Source: Rossellomorea aquimaris
GTDB lineage: Bacteria > Bacillota > Bacilli > Bacillales > Bacillaceae_B
Direction: 5' to 3'
Assembly: GCF_001877785.1 (NCBI RefSeq)
Contig: NZ_MINN01000074.1
Location: forward strand, 186,001 to 250,000
Length of the DNA: 64,000 bases
Both the position numbers and the translations under genes were made by a program. How positions within the stretch are numbered: the stretch's first letter is position 1; each line of letters starts with the position of its first letter. Of this stretch, positions 44,644-53,631 are shown piece after piece. The notes beneath the pieces were generated by a model. That model worked only from the letters and a program-made list of their open reading frames with translations, did not search any database and was not told the DNA's origin.

Positions 44644-45213
44644 ATGGCACCCAGAAAAGCAGTAAAACATGAACTCACAAAAGAGATGGTAATGAAAGCG
44701 GCCAGAGAGCTTTTCCGGACAAAAGGATATCAGCAGGTATCGATGAGGCAGATTGCAGCGGCACTGGGGTACAGTCACGGCTCGATTTATTACCATTTTA
44801 AAAACAAAGCAGAACTATTTTATGCCATGATCGAAACGGATTTTAAACTTCTGGATCAGTGGCTGGATGAAGTGATGAATCAGGAATTGGATACAGATAG
44901 TAAATTGAGGGAGGTCCTGCTGGCATTCATCCGCTTCGGTTTGAGCCACAAAAGCCAGTATGAAATGATGTTCCTGCTTGCTGATGAAGAAGTCAAAAGC
45001 TATGTGAACAAAGGACCAAATGAATCTTATGAAAAATTTGCACGGTCGCTTATCGAGCTAAGCAGGAGAAAGATAACCATCCAGCAGACATGGTCGGTTT
45101 TCCTATCGCTGCACGGTTTTGTCAGTCATTACTGCCGTTGTGATGAATCATATGAAGAAGTGGAGAATCTGGCACATTTTCATGTGAATTTTATCCTGAA
45201 ATCCATCGGATAA
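44644..45213 (+). CDS. TetR/AcrR-family regulator
   Basis: 189 residues. The helix-turn-helix VSMRQIAAALGYSHGSIYYH (about 35-54) is typical. The C-terminal domain has the pattern of the TetR family with conserved FVSHYC near 160. GAAGAGG is upstream. It probably represses itself through the palindrome at its start, and perhaps the downstream SDR gene, which is now a pseudogene. Confidence 0.88.
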   Translation: MAPRKAVKHELTKEMVMKAARELFRTKGYQQVSMRQIAAALGYSHGSIYYHFKNKAELFYAMIETDFKLLDQWLDEVMNQELDTDSKLREVLLAFIRFGLSHKSQYEMMFLLADEEVKSYVNKGPNESYEKFARSLIELSRRKITIQQTWSVFLSLHGFVSHYCRCDESYEEVENLAHFHVNFILKSIG

Positions 45214-45262
45214 AATTTTTTGAGGTTATTTGACCATCGGTTAATTAAAGGGGGGAATTAAG

Positions 45263-46194
45263 ATGAAAAAGGCAATGGTAATCGGGGCATCCGGAGGAAT
45301 GGGGTACGCTCTCGTCAATGAGTTGGTCAACCGGGGGATACAAGTGGTAGCATTTGCACGGGGAAAAGAAAAGTTAGACAAATTGTTTGGCACAATAGAC
45401 CGCATTGAAATTCACTCTGGGAACGCGGAAGTGAAAGAGCATCTTATCGAGGCAGGAAAGGGATGTGATGTCATTTTCCATGCAATGAACATTCCATATC
45501 AGGATTGGAAAGATAAGTTAGCGGTCATCATGGAAAACGTGATCATGGCAGCGAAAAAAATAACGCCAAGCTTGCGGTGGTGGATAATATTTATTCTTAT
45601 GGAAAAAGTGGAGGCAATAAACTGACGGAGAATACAGTGAAAAATCCTCATACGCAAAAAGGAAAGCTGCGATTGGAAATGGAAAACATGATTAAGAAAT
45701 CATCTGTTTCGGCATTCATTTGTCATTTTCCCGACTTCTATGGTCCTAACGCCGCCAATACATATATCCACTATACATTGTAACAAATCTTAAAAAAGAA
45801 AAAAGCAGGATTTGTTGGCCCGAGAAATGTATCACGAGAATTCATTTATACAAAGGACGGTGCAAAAGTTATGGTGCAACTGGCATGCAGCCCGGAAGCA
45901 TACGGACATAGCTGGAATATTCCTGCCGTTGCACCAATAACCGGACATGATCTGGAGAAGCTTCTGAAGAAACAACTCGGTGAAGAGAAACAACTCTATT
46001 TCATCACAAAACCGATGTTCGCGATATTCGCTTTGTTCGCAGGAAAAGTCATGCGCGAAGCACTCGAGATGCAATATATAAACTCTGAACCTACCATTCT
46101 TTCAGGTGAAAAAATAGAAATGTTCTTGGGTGAACTGAAAGGGACTTCCTATGAAAAAGGAATAGAGGAAACGATTGCGTTCATGAAGTCTTAG
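45263..46194 (+). pseudogene. NAD(P)-binding SDR/epimerase, frameshift plus nonsense
   Basis: The N-terminus MVIGASGGMGYALVNELVNR is an NAD(P) fold. The frame breaks at the seven-A run 45554-45560: adding one A restores AKKNNAKLAVVDNIYSYGKS. The restored frame stops at TAA (45781), then goes on in the same frame with GFVGPRNVSREFIYTKDGAK, MVQLACSPEAYGHSWNIPAV and ending GTSYEKGIEETIAFMKS. The parent would be about 310 residues, an NmrA/epimerase-like protein. Two independent lesions argue for true decay. Confidence 0.85.
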
Positions 46195-46366
46195 AAAGCA
46201 TAGAAGGACAGTTTTGGGGGTTTTGGGAGTGTCCAGGGTATTTATCTGTTGAATCATTCCGGAAGGATTCTTCTTCTCATATGTCGAACTATAATATAAA
46301 GTTCATAGTGGGATTTTTAAGAAATATCATTGAGTAGAAGACTTCTACTGCAGGGGGGAATCTATA

Positions 46367-46939
46367 TTGAAGCAGGCACTGCTAGTCATTGATGCTCAGC
46401 AGGAATTAATTGAGGGGAACGAAAAGGAACAACCAGTGGTTGAGAAAGATAAACTGATTAAGGCGATCAATCTCGTCATCGGAAAGGCAGTAGAGGCGGG
46501 TGTTATTTTAGTCTTCATCAGGGACAGGGATGTCGCCGAAGGCAAGGGAGCCGGTTTTCAGGTGCACAGCGGAATCGAGGTTCCTGAAGGTGCTGTTACC
46601 TTTGACAAGTCTGCGACCAATTCTTTTTATGACACACCGCTTCTGAGCTATTTAAAAGAGAATGAAGTTGACCATGTGGTGGTGATGGGATGTCAAACAG
46701 AGCATTGCATTGATACAGCCGTTAGGTACGCAACAGTCAGCGGAATGGACGTGACCCTGGTGGAGGATGGTCATTCCACAAAGGATTCATCCGTCTTAAG
46801 CGGTGAACAGATCATCAAGCATCATAATAAAGCACTGCATGGTCACTATAACGTTGACCATTTCTCTGTTGTAAGACATTCAAATGAAGATGTATTTAAT
46901 CCTAATCATGATGGTTTCAGAAAAGAATATGGAATGTGA
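46367..46939 (+). CDS. Isochorismatase-family cysteine hydrolase
   Basis: 190 residues. ALLVIDAQQELIEG carries the catalytic aspartate (about 8), and VVMGCQTEHCIDTAVRYAT the nucleophilic cysteine (about 108) with the usual cis-peptide before it. Members hydrolyse amides or isochorismate; substrate not readable here. The TTG start has AGGGGGGAA upstream. It sits between two pseudogenes but is itself intact. Confidence 0.85.
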   Translation: MKQALLVIDAQQELIEGNEKEQPVVEKDKLIKAINLVIGKAVEAGVILVFIRDRDVAEGKGAGFQVHSGIEVPEGAVTFDKSATNSFYDTPLLSYLKENEVDHVVVMGCQTEHCIDTAVRYATVSGMDVTLVEDGHSTKDSSVLSGEQIIKHHNKALHGHYNVDHFSVVRHSNEDVFNPNHDGFRKEYGM

Positions 46940-46940
46940 A

Positions 46941-47001
46941 AGGTGTCTGTCCCTCACTGTGTTGATATGGTAACACAGCCGGGGGAGGTCGCCTTTTTTT
47001 T
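46941..47001 (+). terminator. Terminator after the isochorismatase gene
   Basis: A long stem: AGGTG near 46941 with CGCCT at 46990-46994, and an inner CTGTGTT/AACACAG (46957-46963 with 46972-46978), then eight T. It contains the REP-like word GGTGTCTGTCCC. Confidence 0.7.
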
Positions 47002-47646
47002 ATGTTCTCAACTGGACAAAAAATCACGCATACACTAATCAAGTAAGAGAGGATGACACACTAGGATGCACCCTTCCGTTTTGTGCCCAAACAACGGATG
47101 AAGCTCCTTTATTTACAACAGAAGCCTATGTAATGCCGAAAAAAGATTAAAGAGGTTAGTCTGGAAAACTACCGGGGAAAATGGATGATCCTGTTTTTTT
47201 ATGGAAGTGATTTTACCTTCATCTGACCGACAGAACTGGCAGCGGTCGCTGCTATCTATGAACAACTGAAATTACTTAATACTGAGGTACTTGCTATTAG
47301 TACCGACAGCATATACTCCCATAAAGTGTTTACAGAGGTTTCTCCTTCAGCTTCACAAGTGATGTTTCCACTTTTAAGTGATCGGACACATCATATCAGT
47401 AAGTCTTATCGGGTTCTTAATGAAAAAACAGGGGCTCCTTTGAGAGCAACCATCATAATGAATCCAGAAGGAATGATTGTTACTAAATTCGTTAATCCCT
47501 TGGAAATCGGTCGAAATGTCTACGAAATTTTAAGGATAATAGAGGGTATGCAGTATAACCGAAGGACCGGTAAAGGTGTGCCTGCCAATTGGGTACCGGG
47601 TCAACCTGGCATCATTAAAGATCCAAAAAACATCGGCAAGATATAA
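47001..47646 (+). pseudogene. Peroxiredoxin (AhpC/TSA) relic with UGA at the peroxidatic cysteine
   Basis: The parts are [52 protein letters not shown], then TGA at 47224, then PTELAAVAAIYEQLKLLN, LAISTDSIYSHKVFTEVSPS and GVPANWVPGQPG. The universal block FTFVCPTE has TGA where Cys should be. Two single-base losses (near 47132 and 47149, both in A-runs) split the N-terminal part from the rest. No start codon or ribosome site remains. GCAGC-GGTC-GCTGC forms a hairpin 12 bases after TGA. Most likely a pseudogene; a selenocysteine codon is the alternative. Confidence 0.8.
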
Positions 47647-47697
47647 AAAAATGCCTGCCAGCACAGGGAGAATAGATATGCACCCTGGGGGCAGGCA
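47644..47697 (-). terminator. Minus-strand terminator
   Basis: TGCCTGCC (47652-47659) pairs with GGCAGGCA (47690-47697). Read on the minus strand it is followed by seven T. It would end minus-strand transcription coming from the SCO-like relic. Confidence 0.7.
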
Positions 47698-47743
47698 AGA
47701 CTTATCACGGCTTGGGACGGGCATCGATTCACAGAACCAATGA

Positions 47744-48060
47744 TCAATGCAGCTTCTCAGCTTCCCGCGCGATTTCATTGAAGTGACTCTTCTGAAACCC
47801 GAAACTGTTCTAAATCTCTCCATTTTGATCGATGATATGAAAACATGTGGAATGGATGACCTGGTCAGATGATTCAGGTTTTTGGATGAGTGTCTGGAAT
47901 TTCTTCACTCGCAAACGTCTCAATTGCCGACTATGTATAGCCTGATACCAGGTGCCAGTTCATTTCATTTTCATTAAATTCCTTCATTCAGCAGAAATGT
48001 GCTGACTAATTGGTGCATCTGCTCTTCATCATCAATGATTGTCATGCTCATCAGTGCATG
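47744..48060 (-). pseudogene. SCO1/SenC copper-chaperone relic
   Basis: Read on the minus strand: EEQMHQLVSTFLLNE, then in another frame MNWHLVSGYT, a TAG stop, SAIETFASEE, and finally TLIQKPESSDQVIH and DQNGEI, a stop, NSFGFQKSHFNEIAREAEKL. This is the C-terminal half of a SCO protein, broken by frameshifts and stops. The N-terminal half with the CxxxC copper site is gone. AGGAGG near 48061-48066 remains just before it. Lies head-to-head with the FixH-like lipoprotein gene. Confidence 0.75.
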
Positions 48061-48278
48061 ACCTCCTATTATTCCTTTTTACTACTATCGGTCATTATTA
48101 TACAATAGATTTGTGAAAAATTTGCGAGTTGCATGTTCAGTGCATACTCAGAGCAGGAAAAATGAAAAAGACTTCATTTTTCTTTCACAATTATCTATTA
48201 AACTGAAGATAAGGGAAGAAATTCCCCAAATGACAATCAGACTTGGTTTTCTATGAAAAAGTGCAGGGGGAGAATATT

Positions 48279-48758
48279 ATGAGGAAATCTATCATGCTAA
48301 TAATCATGCTTGTTATGATGTTATTTTTATCAGCATGTTCTCAAAATGACAATGAGGTTAAATCAGTAAAAGAAGATAAGCTGCCTCAACAAGTAGAGGC
48401 AGCTATTAAAGCACCGGAAGAAGTGCCTCTCAATGAAGAGACAGTTCTGGAAGTAAAAGTGACACAGGGCAAGGAAGCAGTTGATGACGCAGAAGAAGTG
48501 AAATTTGAGGTGTGGAAAGGGAGCAATAAAGACGATAGTAAAATGTTCGAGGGGGAATATGTAAAAGAGGGTACATACAAGATCAAGACTTCATTCAACG
48601 AAGACGGCATCTACTATGTCCAAACCCATGTGACTGCAAGAGACATGCATGTCATGCCCATCCGTCATATCCTTGCAGGGGATGTGCCGGAAGAAGAGCT
48701 GAAGGCACTCGAGGAGTCTCTTGACCATGATCTCGATGAGGATGGTCATCAGCATTAG
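48279..48758 (+). CDS. FixH/YtkA-like lipoprotein
   Basis: 159 residues. The ATG at 48279 has AGGGGGAGA upstream. The signal MRKSIMLIIMLVMMLFLSAC has an LSAC lipobox. The mature domain has APEEVPLNEETVLEVKVTQG and GTYKIKTSFNEDGIYYVQTH, a beta-sandwich like FixH/YtkA proteins. The tail DHDLDEDGHQH is His/Asp-rich and could bind copper. With a SCO relic beside it, a role in copper delivery to cytochrome oxidase is plausible. Terminator follows. Confidence 0.8.
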   Translation: MRKSIMLIIMLVMMLFLSACSQNDNEVKSVKEDKLPQQVEAAIKAPEEVPLNEETVLEVKVTQGKEAVDDAEEVKFEVWKGSNKDDSKMFEGEYVKEGTYKIKTSFNEDGIYYVQTHVTARDMHVMPIRHILAGDVPEEELKALEESLDHDLDEDGHQH

Positions 48759-48779
48759 TTCTCTATCGTTTGAAAAAAC

Positions 48780-48823
48780 AAAAGCTTCAATGGTTCCGGC
48801 AGCGGAATCATTGAAGCTTTTTT
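48780..48823 (+). terminator. Terminator of the FixH-like gene
   Basis: AAAGCTTCAATG (48781-48792) pairs with CATTGAAGCTTT (48809-48820), with an inner CCG/CGG, followed by T6. Confidence 0.9.
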
Positions 48824-48839
48824 CAATTTTTGCATCGAG

Positions 48840-48898
48840 GCCCTTCCCGTCCGTACAGTGGTTAAGTGTCCCGCAACAAGCGAATGTTCGGGAAGGGC
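48840..48898. repeat. Unassigned 10-bp inverted repeat
   Basis: GCCCTTCCCG (48840-48849 region) is perfectly inverted as CGGGAAGGGC (48889-48898) around 39 bases. No T-run on either strand. It lies between convergent genes, after a complete terminator. Confidence 0.5.
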
Positions 48899-48943
48899 AA
48901 AACCCATTATACTACGTTTAACGCTTAATCGCAAAGCAAAGAA

Positions 48944-49597
48944 CTAATCCTGTAACAATCCTTTTTTTCGCAGGTGATATTCAATTTCTTTGAAATTATC
49001 CACATGGATGCAAGGTACCGATTGCTTTTTCAGTAGATCTTGAAGCTGGGCAAAGGCGAATGTTTCATCTGCTATTTTGGCAGGATGGGAGTCCGGTTCA
49101 CTGTCGCCCGCAAAATAGACGAGGTCATATTCTTTCTTTAAGTCTGCGATGACTTTAGACTTATCGATTCCATAACGTTCTGAATAGTGAGGGTGACTGC
49201 TCTCAAGGTGCAGGTGCACATTATTATCTTTATAATACCCTTCATTAGAAAACACTTTTACTCCTTTTACCCCGTAATGGTTAAGGAGGTGATGAATGTA
49301 ATAATTGGTCCCTGCACTTAAAATGTAAAAATCCCCGTTGTTGTTTTGTACATTTTTAATAAATGCTGGAACGTATTCATCAATTTCGATTGCTTTGATA
49401 TCCTCAAGAATTATATCTTCTTCCTGGTTGATGGAGCTGAAAACAGAAGCTAAAAAATCTATATCTTTGACTTCTTCGGATTTCCACTTATTATACAGAT
49501 TATTACCTTCATTGAAATACTTATCAATGACGATTTGATAAAAGTCTTTCTTTGTAATCGTTCCGTCAAAGTCAGAGACAAATGCCCATTTCTTCAT
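48944..49597 (-). CDS. HAD-family phosphatase, MtnX-like
   Basis: 217 residues. FVSDFDGTIT (Asp9, Asp11) is HAD motif I, ILSAGTNYY motif II and AGDSEPDSHPA motif III. A cap with KSEEVKDIDFLASVF is inserted after motif I, as in MtnX and PSP-like IB subclass. The rest of the methionine salvage genes are absent here, so the substrate is open. AGGAGGG precedes the ATG on the minus strand. Confidence 0.8.
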   Translation of the reverse strand: MKKWAFVSDFDGTITKKDFYQIVIDKYFNEGNNLYNKWKSEEVKDIDFLASVFSSINQEEDIILEDIKAIEIDEYVPAFIKNVQNNNGDFYILSAGTNYYIHHLLNHYGVKGVKVFSNEGYYKDNNVHLHLESSHPHYSERYGIDKSKVIADLKKEYDLVYFAGDSEPDSHPAKIADETFAFAQLQDLLKKQSVPCIHVDNFKEIEYHLRKKGLLQD

Positions 49598-49719
49598 GTT
49601 GAACCCTCCTGAAAATGCTGACCTTCATTTTAACATGTTACAAGTATGTTAACCATTCTCCCACAATTTTCTGTTCATCGTGTAAAATGAATAGTATTCT
49701 GAAAACTGGAGTGAGCCAT

Positions 49720-51309
49720 GTGAAAAAGAAGCAGCTGAAACTGAGTACGATGATCATCCTTTTTGTATGTACCGTAGTTCTTCTCTCGCTGGTATTGACT
49801 GATTTGCTTATTTCAAGAACGATTAATGAAAACATTGAATCTTCCATCGAGGAAAAAGCAAAAATCGTTGCCAGGACGGCTGCCCATTCAACCATCGTAA
49901 AGAATGGATTGGATGATGTCACTAAAGAAGGGGAAATACAAGATTACACCCGGGATATCCAAAGATCGGCCGAAGTGTTATTTGTGGTAGTGATAGATAT
50001 GAATGGGATACGGAAGTCGCACCCCAACGAGGAGCAGATAGGCAGGCACTTTGTCGGCGGTGATGAAAAAGAGGTATTGAAAGGAAAAGAAAGTCTGTCA
50101 AGGTCAGTAGGAACATTGGGCAAATCCGTAAGGGCATTTTCTCCGATTTATAATGAGAACAACCAGCAGATAGGCGCAGTGGCTGTCGGTATTTCATTAA
50201 ACAGCGTGAGAGAAGCCCTGGATCAAAGCCATAAAAATATCTTGACCGGCTCCATCATCGGCATCATCGTCGGCATCATCGGTGCCTTCATTATTGCAAG
50301 GTACATAAAGAAAATATTATTCGGACTGGAGCCTGGTTCAATTGCAAAACTACTGGAGGAACGGAACACGATGCTGCAATCGGTCCATGAAGGTGTGGTA
50401 GCAGTCAATAAAGATACGACAATATCATTAGTGAACAAATCGGCATTAGGGGTTTTCACCAAGGCAGGTCTTGACGACAATCCAGTCGGTCAGCCCATCA
50501 ATGAAGTCATACCACAATCGAGACTGGAAGCGGTGATTGAAACAGGAAAACCTGAACTGGATGAAGAGCAGATGATCAATGGAGTCTCCATTCTCGTAAA
50601 CCGTGTTCCATTAAAGGTGAATGGGGAAGTGGTCGGTGCAATTTCCACCTTTCGGGACAAAACAGAAGTGAACCAACTGGCTGAACAGCTGACAGGGGTA
50701 AAGTCATATGCAGAAGCACTGAGGGCCCAATCTCATGAATTCATGAACAAATTGCACGTCATCCTTGGTCTGGTGAAAATGGAGGATTATGCGAGATTAA
50801 AGCAATACATTAAAGAACTGGTATCGATCAATATGGATGAAGTGAGCGCCATATCTTCCAATATTAAAGATGCCGTTCTGGCAGGGTTCATCATGGGGAA
50901 GCTCAGCTATGCACGGGAAAATGGTGTCGAGTTAACAATTGACTGCCACAGTGTCATTCCGGAAGCAAAGAACCCCGGGGTGACTCATCATTTGATCACT
51001 GTCATCGGGAATCTGTTGGATAATGGCATTGAAGCAACATCTGAATGTGCAGAACGAGAGGTGCTGATGGAAGTAACCTATGAAGATGATATTCTTGAAT
51101 TGATCGTAACGGATTCAGGTAAAGGAATCAGGGAAGAGATCCTAGATGACATTTTCAGGAAAGGGTTTTCGTCAAAAGGTGAAGGAAGGGGTTACGGTCT
51201 CTTCCTGGTAAAAGAGAGTCTTGATCAACTTGGCGGGACCTTGCATGTTGAATCGAAAGAAGGATCAGGGACGAACATTTTCGTCCGGATTTCGTTTGGG
51301 GGGAAATAA
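49720..51309 (+). CDS. Sensor histidine kinase, DcuS/CitA/MalK type
   Basis: 529 residues. The GTG at 49720 is favoured: GGAGTGAG lies upstream, and the ATG at 49718 runs into TGA. Order: membrane helix (about 10-30), extracytoplasmic PAS-like sensor (about 35-165, with HPNEEQIGRHFVGGDE), second helix (about 172-192), cytoplasmic PAS (about 215-320), His box LRAQSHEFMNKLHVILGLV (His about 338), and an ATPase with LLDNGIEA, DSGKGI and GRGYGLFL. The sensor should bind citrate, malate or fumarate. It is one base from the regulator gene and followed by two carboxylate transporters. Confidence 0.9.
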   Translation: MKKKQLKLSTMIILFVCTVVLLSLVLTDLLISRTINENIESSIEEKAKIVARTAAHSTIVKNGLDDVTKEGEIQDYTRDIQRSAEVLFVVVIDMNGIRKSHPNEEQIGRHFVGGDEKEVLKGKESLSRSVGTLGKSVRAFSPIYNENNQQIGAVAVGISLNSVREALDQSHKNILTGSIIGIIVGIIGAFIIARYIKKILFGLEPGSIAKLLEERNTMLQSVHEGVVAVNKDTTISLVNKSALGVFTKAGLDDNPVGQPINEVIPQSRLEAVIETGKPELDEEQMINGVSILVNRVPLKVNGEVVGAISTFRDKTEVNQLAEQLTGVKSYAEALRAQSHEFMNKLHVILGLVKMEDYARLKQYIKELVSINMDEVSAISSNIKDAVLAGFIMGKLSYARENGVELTIDCHSVIPEAKNPGVTHHLITVIGNLLDNGIEATSECAEREVLMEVTYEDDILELIVTDSGKGIREEILDDIFRKGFSSKGEGRGYGLFLVKESLDQLGGTLHVESKEGSGTNIFVRISFGGK

Positions 51310-51310
51310 A

Positions 51311-52021
51311 TTGATCAACGTGTTAATTGTAGAAGACGACCCTATGGTGGCCAACTTCAATCAAACGTATTTACAAGACATAGAAGGTTTTGAATTAATG
51401 GGTGTTTCATGTTCTATTAAAAATGCAAAAGACATGCTTAAACGGTTCAAGATCGACCTTATACTATTGGACGTCTTTATGCCCGGAGAGCAAACAGGAA
51501 TGGATCTCCTTGAAGAAATACGGTTAGAACAATATGAAGCTGATGTCATACTCATCACGGCTGCCGCTGAAGTAGAAAACATACAAACCGCCCTTCGGCT
51601 GGGGGTTGTCGACTACTTGATAAAACCCTTTGAATTTGAACGGTTTAAGAACGCATTGACATCTTACCGGCATACAAAACAATCACTTCAGCAACAGGAG
51701 ACCATCGGACAGGATGAGCTTGATCTGTTATTAAATAAAAAGATGCACCAGGCAAATGAGGGGGAAAGCCTGCCAAAAGGGTTGACGAGCAGTACTCTTT
51801 CAGCAATCTATGAGGAGATCCGGGGATTTGCGGAAGAGTCATTTTCTACTGATGATCTAGCAGAAAACATGAGCATATCCCGGGTATCAATCAGGAAATA
51901 CCTTAAATTCCTGACTGATATCGGTGTAGTCGATGAAAGCCTGATTTACGGAATCGGAAGGCCGGTGTATCAATATAAGTTAAATAAATTTAAATGTGCA
52001 AGAATTAAAAACTACCTTTAG
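51311..52021 (+). CDS. Response regulator, CitB/DcuR/MalR type
   Basis: 236 residues. The TTG at 51311 has GGGGGGAAA upstream. Receiver domain: VEDDPMV, phosphoacceptor in LILLDVFMPG (Asp about 54), ITAAAE, and LIKPFEFERF (Lys about 104). A C-terminal helix-turn-helix (about 180-225) contains LAENMSISRVSIRKYLKFLT. B. subtilis MalR and E. coli DcuR activate C4-dicarboxylate genes. It probably activates the transporter gene at 52176. Confidence 0.9.
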   Translation: MINVLIVEDDPMVANFNQTYLQDIEGFELMGVSCSIKNAKDMLKRFKIDLILLDVFMPGEQTGMDLLEEIRLEQYEADVILITAAAEVENIQTALRLGVVDYLIKPFEFERFKNALTSYRHTKQSLQQQETIGQDELDLLLNKKMHQANEGESLPKGLTSSTLSAIYEEIRGFAEESFSTDDLAENMSISRVSIRKYLKFLTDIGVVDESLIYGIGRPVYQYKLNKFKCARIKNYL

Positions 52022-52047
52022 CAGTCGTCCCCTCGGCTGCTTTTTTT
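52020..52047 (+). terminator. Terminator of the two-component operon
   Basis: AGCAGTCG (52020-52027) pairs with CGGCTGCT (52034-52041), one G-U, and is followed by T7. It overlaps the last stop codon. Confidence 0.85.
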
Positions 52048-52088
52048 AATTTCAAAAGTCAATCAATAGTTTCAAAACCTATGAAATC

Positions 52089-52102
52089 AGTAAGCGTTTT
52101 CA
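52089..52102 (+). promoter_or_regulatory. cre-like site (CcpA) before the transporter gene
   Basis: AGTAAGCGTTTTCA matches the catabolite-responsive element TGWAANCGNTNWCA at all but the first base. It lies 74 bases before the transporter start, after the operon terminator, suggesting glucose repression through CcpA. Nearby TTTCA...TGAAA (52061-52086) may be the response regulator site. Confidence 0.6.
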
Positions 52103-52175
52103 TAAAGTTGATAAATAGCATGTACTAATTTTCCCGACACAATTTATGGTTCAGTGGGGGAAATGATGAGGGAAT

Positions 52176-53552
52176 ATGATTCATAAAAAACATTCATTAT
52201 CAAACTTGGACAGGGGGATGCAAAGATTGGGACAAGTAAATTCAGCACTTGCGGTTAAGGAAGAAAAAGGAGAAGAGGGAAAGGTCTTATTGACAAACGA
52301 GCGGTGGCTGCAAATTTTCAATATACCTATTTTATGGTTTTTGGTTTTCGCAGGAATCACACTAGTAAGCTTATATACCGGGAATCTCCCGGGAGGAATG
52401 ATCGGGACCCTTCTTGTCATGATGGTTCTCGGTGAACTGCTGGGGTGGGCGGGTGATCGTACTCCAGTTGTCAAGACATTCCTGGGAGGAGGCGCAATCA
52501 TTGCAATTTTTGGTTCAGCGTTTATGGTATACGCAGGATTACTTCCAGAAGAGACAGTCACTTCGATGACAGACTTTATGAAATCAGGAGGATTCCTGAA
52601 TTTCTATATTGCCGCATTGATTACAGGAAGCATTTTAGGGATGAACTCAAAAGTGCTTGTGAAAGTAGGACTGAGATATTTCCTTCCGATTTTCGGAGCT
52701 GTGGCCGGAGCTGTGCTCATTGCCGGGTTGCTTGGATCTCTTGTCGGCTTCACTCTGCAAGAAGCCATACTGGTCATTACGATGCCGATCATGGGCGGAG
52801 GAATGGGGGCAGGGGCTGTTCCGATGAGTCAAATCTACTCTGAAATGATGGGGAATGAGCCAAGCTACTATATTTCGATGCTTGTGCCTGCTCTTGCGTT
52901 AGGAAATGTATTTGCCATCATACTGGCGTCCGTACTTGATATGATTGGGAAGAAAGTTCCTTCCTTAAGCGGGAACGGTCAATTGATGAAAGGCTTCACA
53001 TATGAGAAAACAAAACAAAAGTACAATGTGGAAAAGATGGGCGTCGGTTTATTGGCGGCTTTGACATTTTTTGCAGTCGGCACATTGCTTGGCACAGTTC
53101 TTCCGCTTCATCCTTATGCCATCATGATCATTCTCGTGGCGGCTGCGAAGATTACCAATATCATCCCTCAAAATGTGGTGGAAGGCGCAAGTCAGTGGTA
53201 TCAGTTTGTGGCAAGCAATTGGACGTTTGCCTTATTGTTTGGAATCGGTGTGGCCTATACTGACTTGAATACGGTTCTTGAAGCATTGACTCTTCAGTAT
53301 ATTTTAACGGTTTTCGGAGTGGTGCTCGGAGCGATCATCGGCGCAGCGATCCTGGGAAAACTGGTTGGCTTTTATCCGATAGAATCAGCGATTACGGCAG
53401 GACTTTGCATGGCAAATATGGGGGGGACGGGAGATGTCGCGGTTTTATCCGCTTCGAAGAGAATGGAACTTATGCCATTTGCTCAAATCTCATCCCGCCT
53501 GGGCGGTGCACTGATACTATTATTGGCAGGTCTGATCATACCTCTCTTGTAA
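52176..53552 (+). CDS. 2-hydroxycarboxylate transporter (CCS/MaeN family)
   Basis: 458 residues, about 11 membrane helices. MGGGMGAGAVPMSQIYSEMM and GLCMANMGGTGDVAVLSAS are the two GGxG-containing reentrant loops of the 2-HCT family (CitS, CimH, MaeN). These import citrate, malate or lactate with sodium. GATGAGGGA is upstream. The adjacent MalK/MalR-like system and the cre-like site point to malate or citrate uptake under carbon control. Confidence 0.9.
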   Translation: MIHKKHSLSNLDRGMQRLGQVNSALAVKEEKGEEGKVLLTNERWLQIFNIPILWFLVFAGITLVSLYTGNLPGGMIGTLLVMMVLGELLGWAGDRTPVVKTFLGGGAIIAIFGSAFMVYAGLLPEETVTSMTDFMKSGGFLNFYIAALITGSILGMNSKVLVKVGLRYFLPIFGAVAGAVLIAGLLGSLVGFTLQEAILVITMPIMGGGMGAGAVPMSQIYSEMMGNEPSYYISMLVPALALGNVFAIILASVLDMIGKKVPSLSGNGQLMKGFTYEKTKQKYNVEKMGVGLLAALTFFAVGTLLGTVLPLHPYAIMIILVAAAKITNIIPQNVVEGASQWYQFVASNWTFALLFGIGVAYTDLNTVLEALTLQYILTVFGVVLGAIIGAAILGKLVGFYPIESAITAGLCMANMGGTGDVAVLSASKRMELMPFAQISSRLGGALILLLAGLIIPLL

Positions 53553-53631
53553 AATCATGTTAAACTTAAACGAAGGCTTGACTCTTGCAGTCAGGCCTAT
53601 CTTTAATTACTTATGATTGTGGTGAAGAAAA

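Noticed and set aside
44641-46194. Prophage or island boundary around the pseudogene cluster
   Set aside because: No integrase, tRNA or attachment-site repeats are visible.
47530-47823. 97-codon minus-strand frame over the peroxiredoxin relic
   Set aside because: Overlaps two recognisable gene relics in other frames; no protein-like features.
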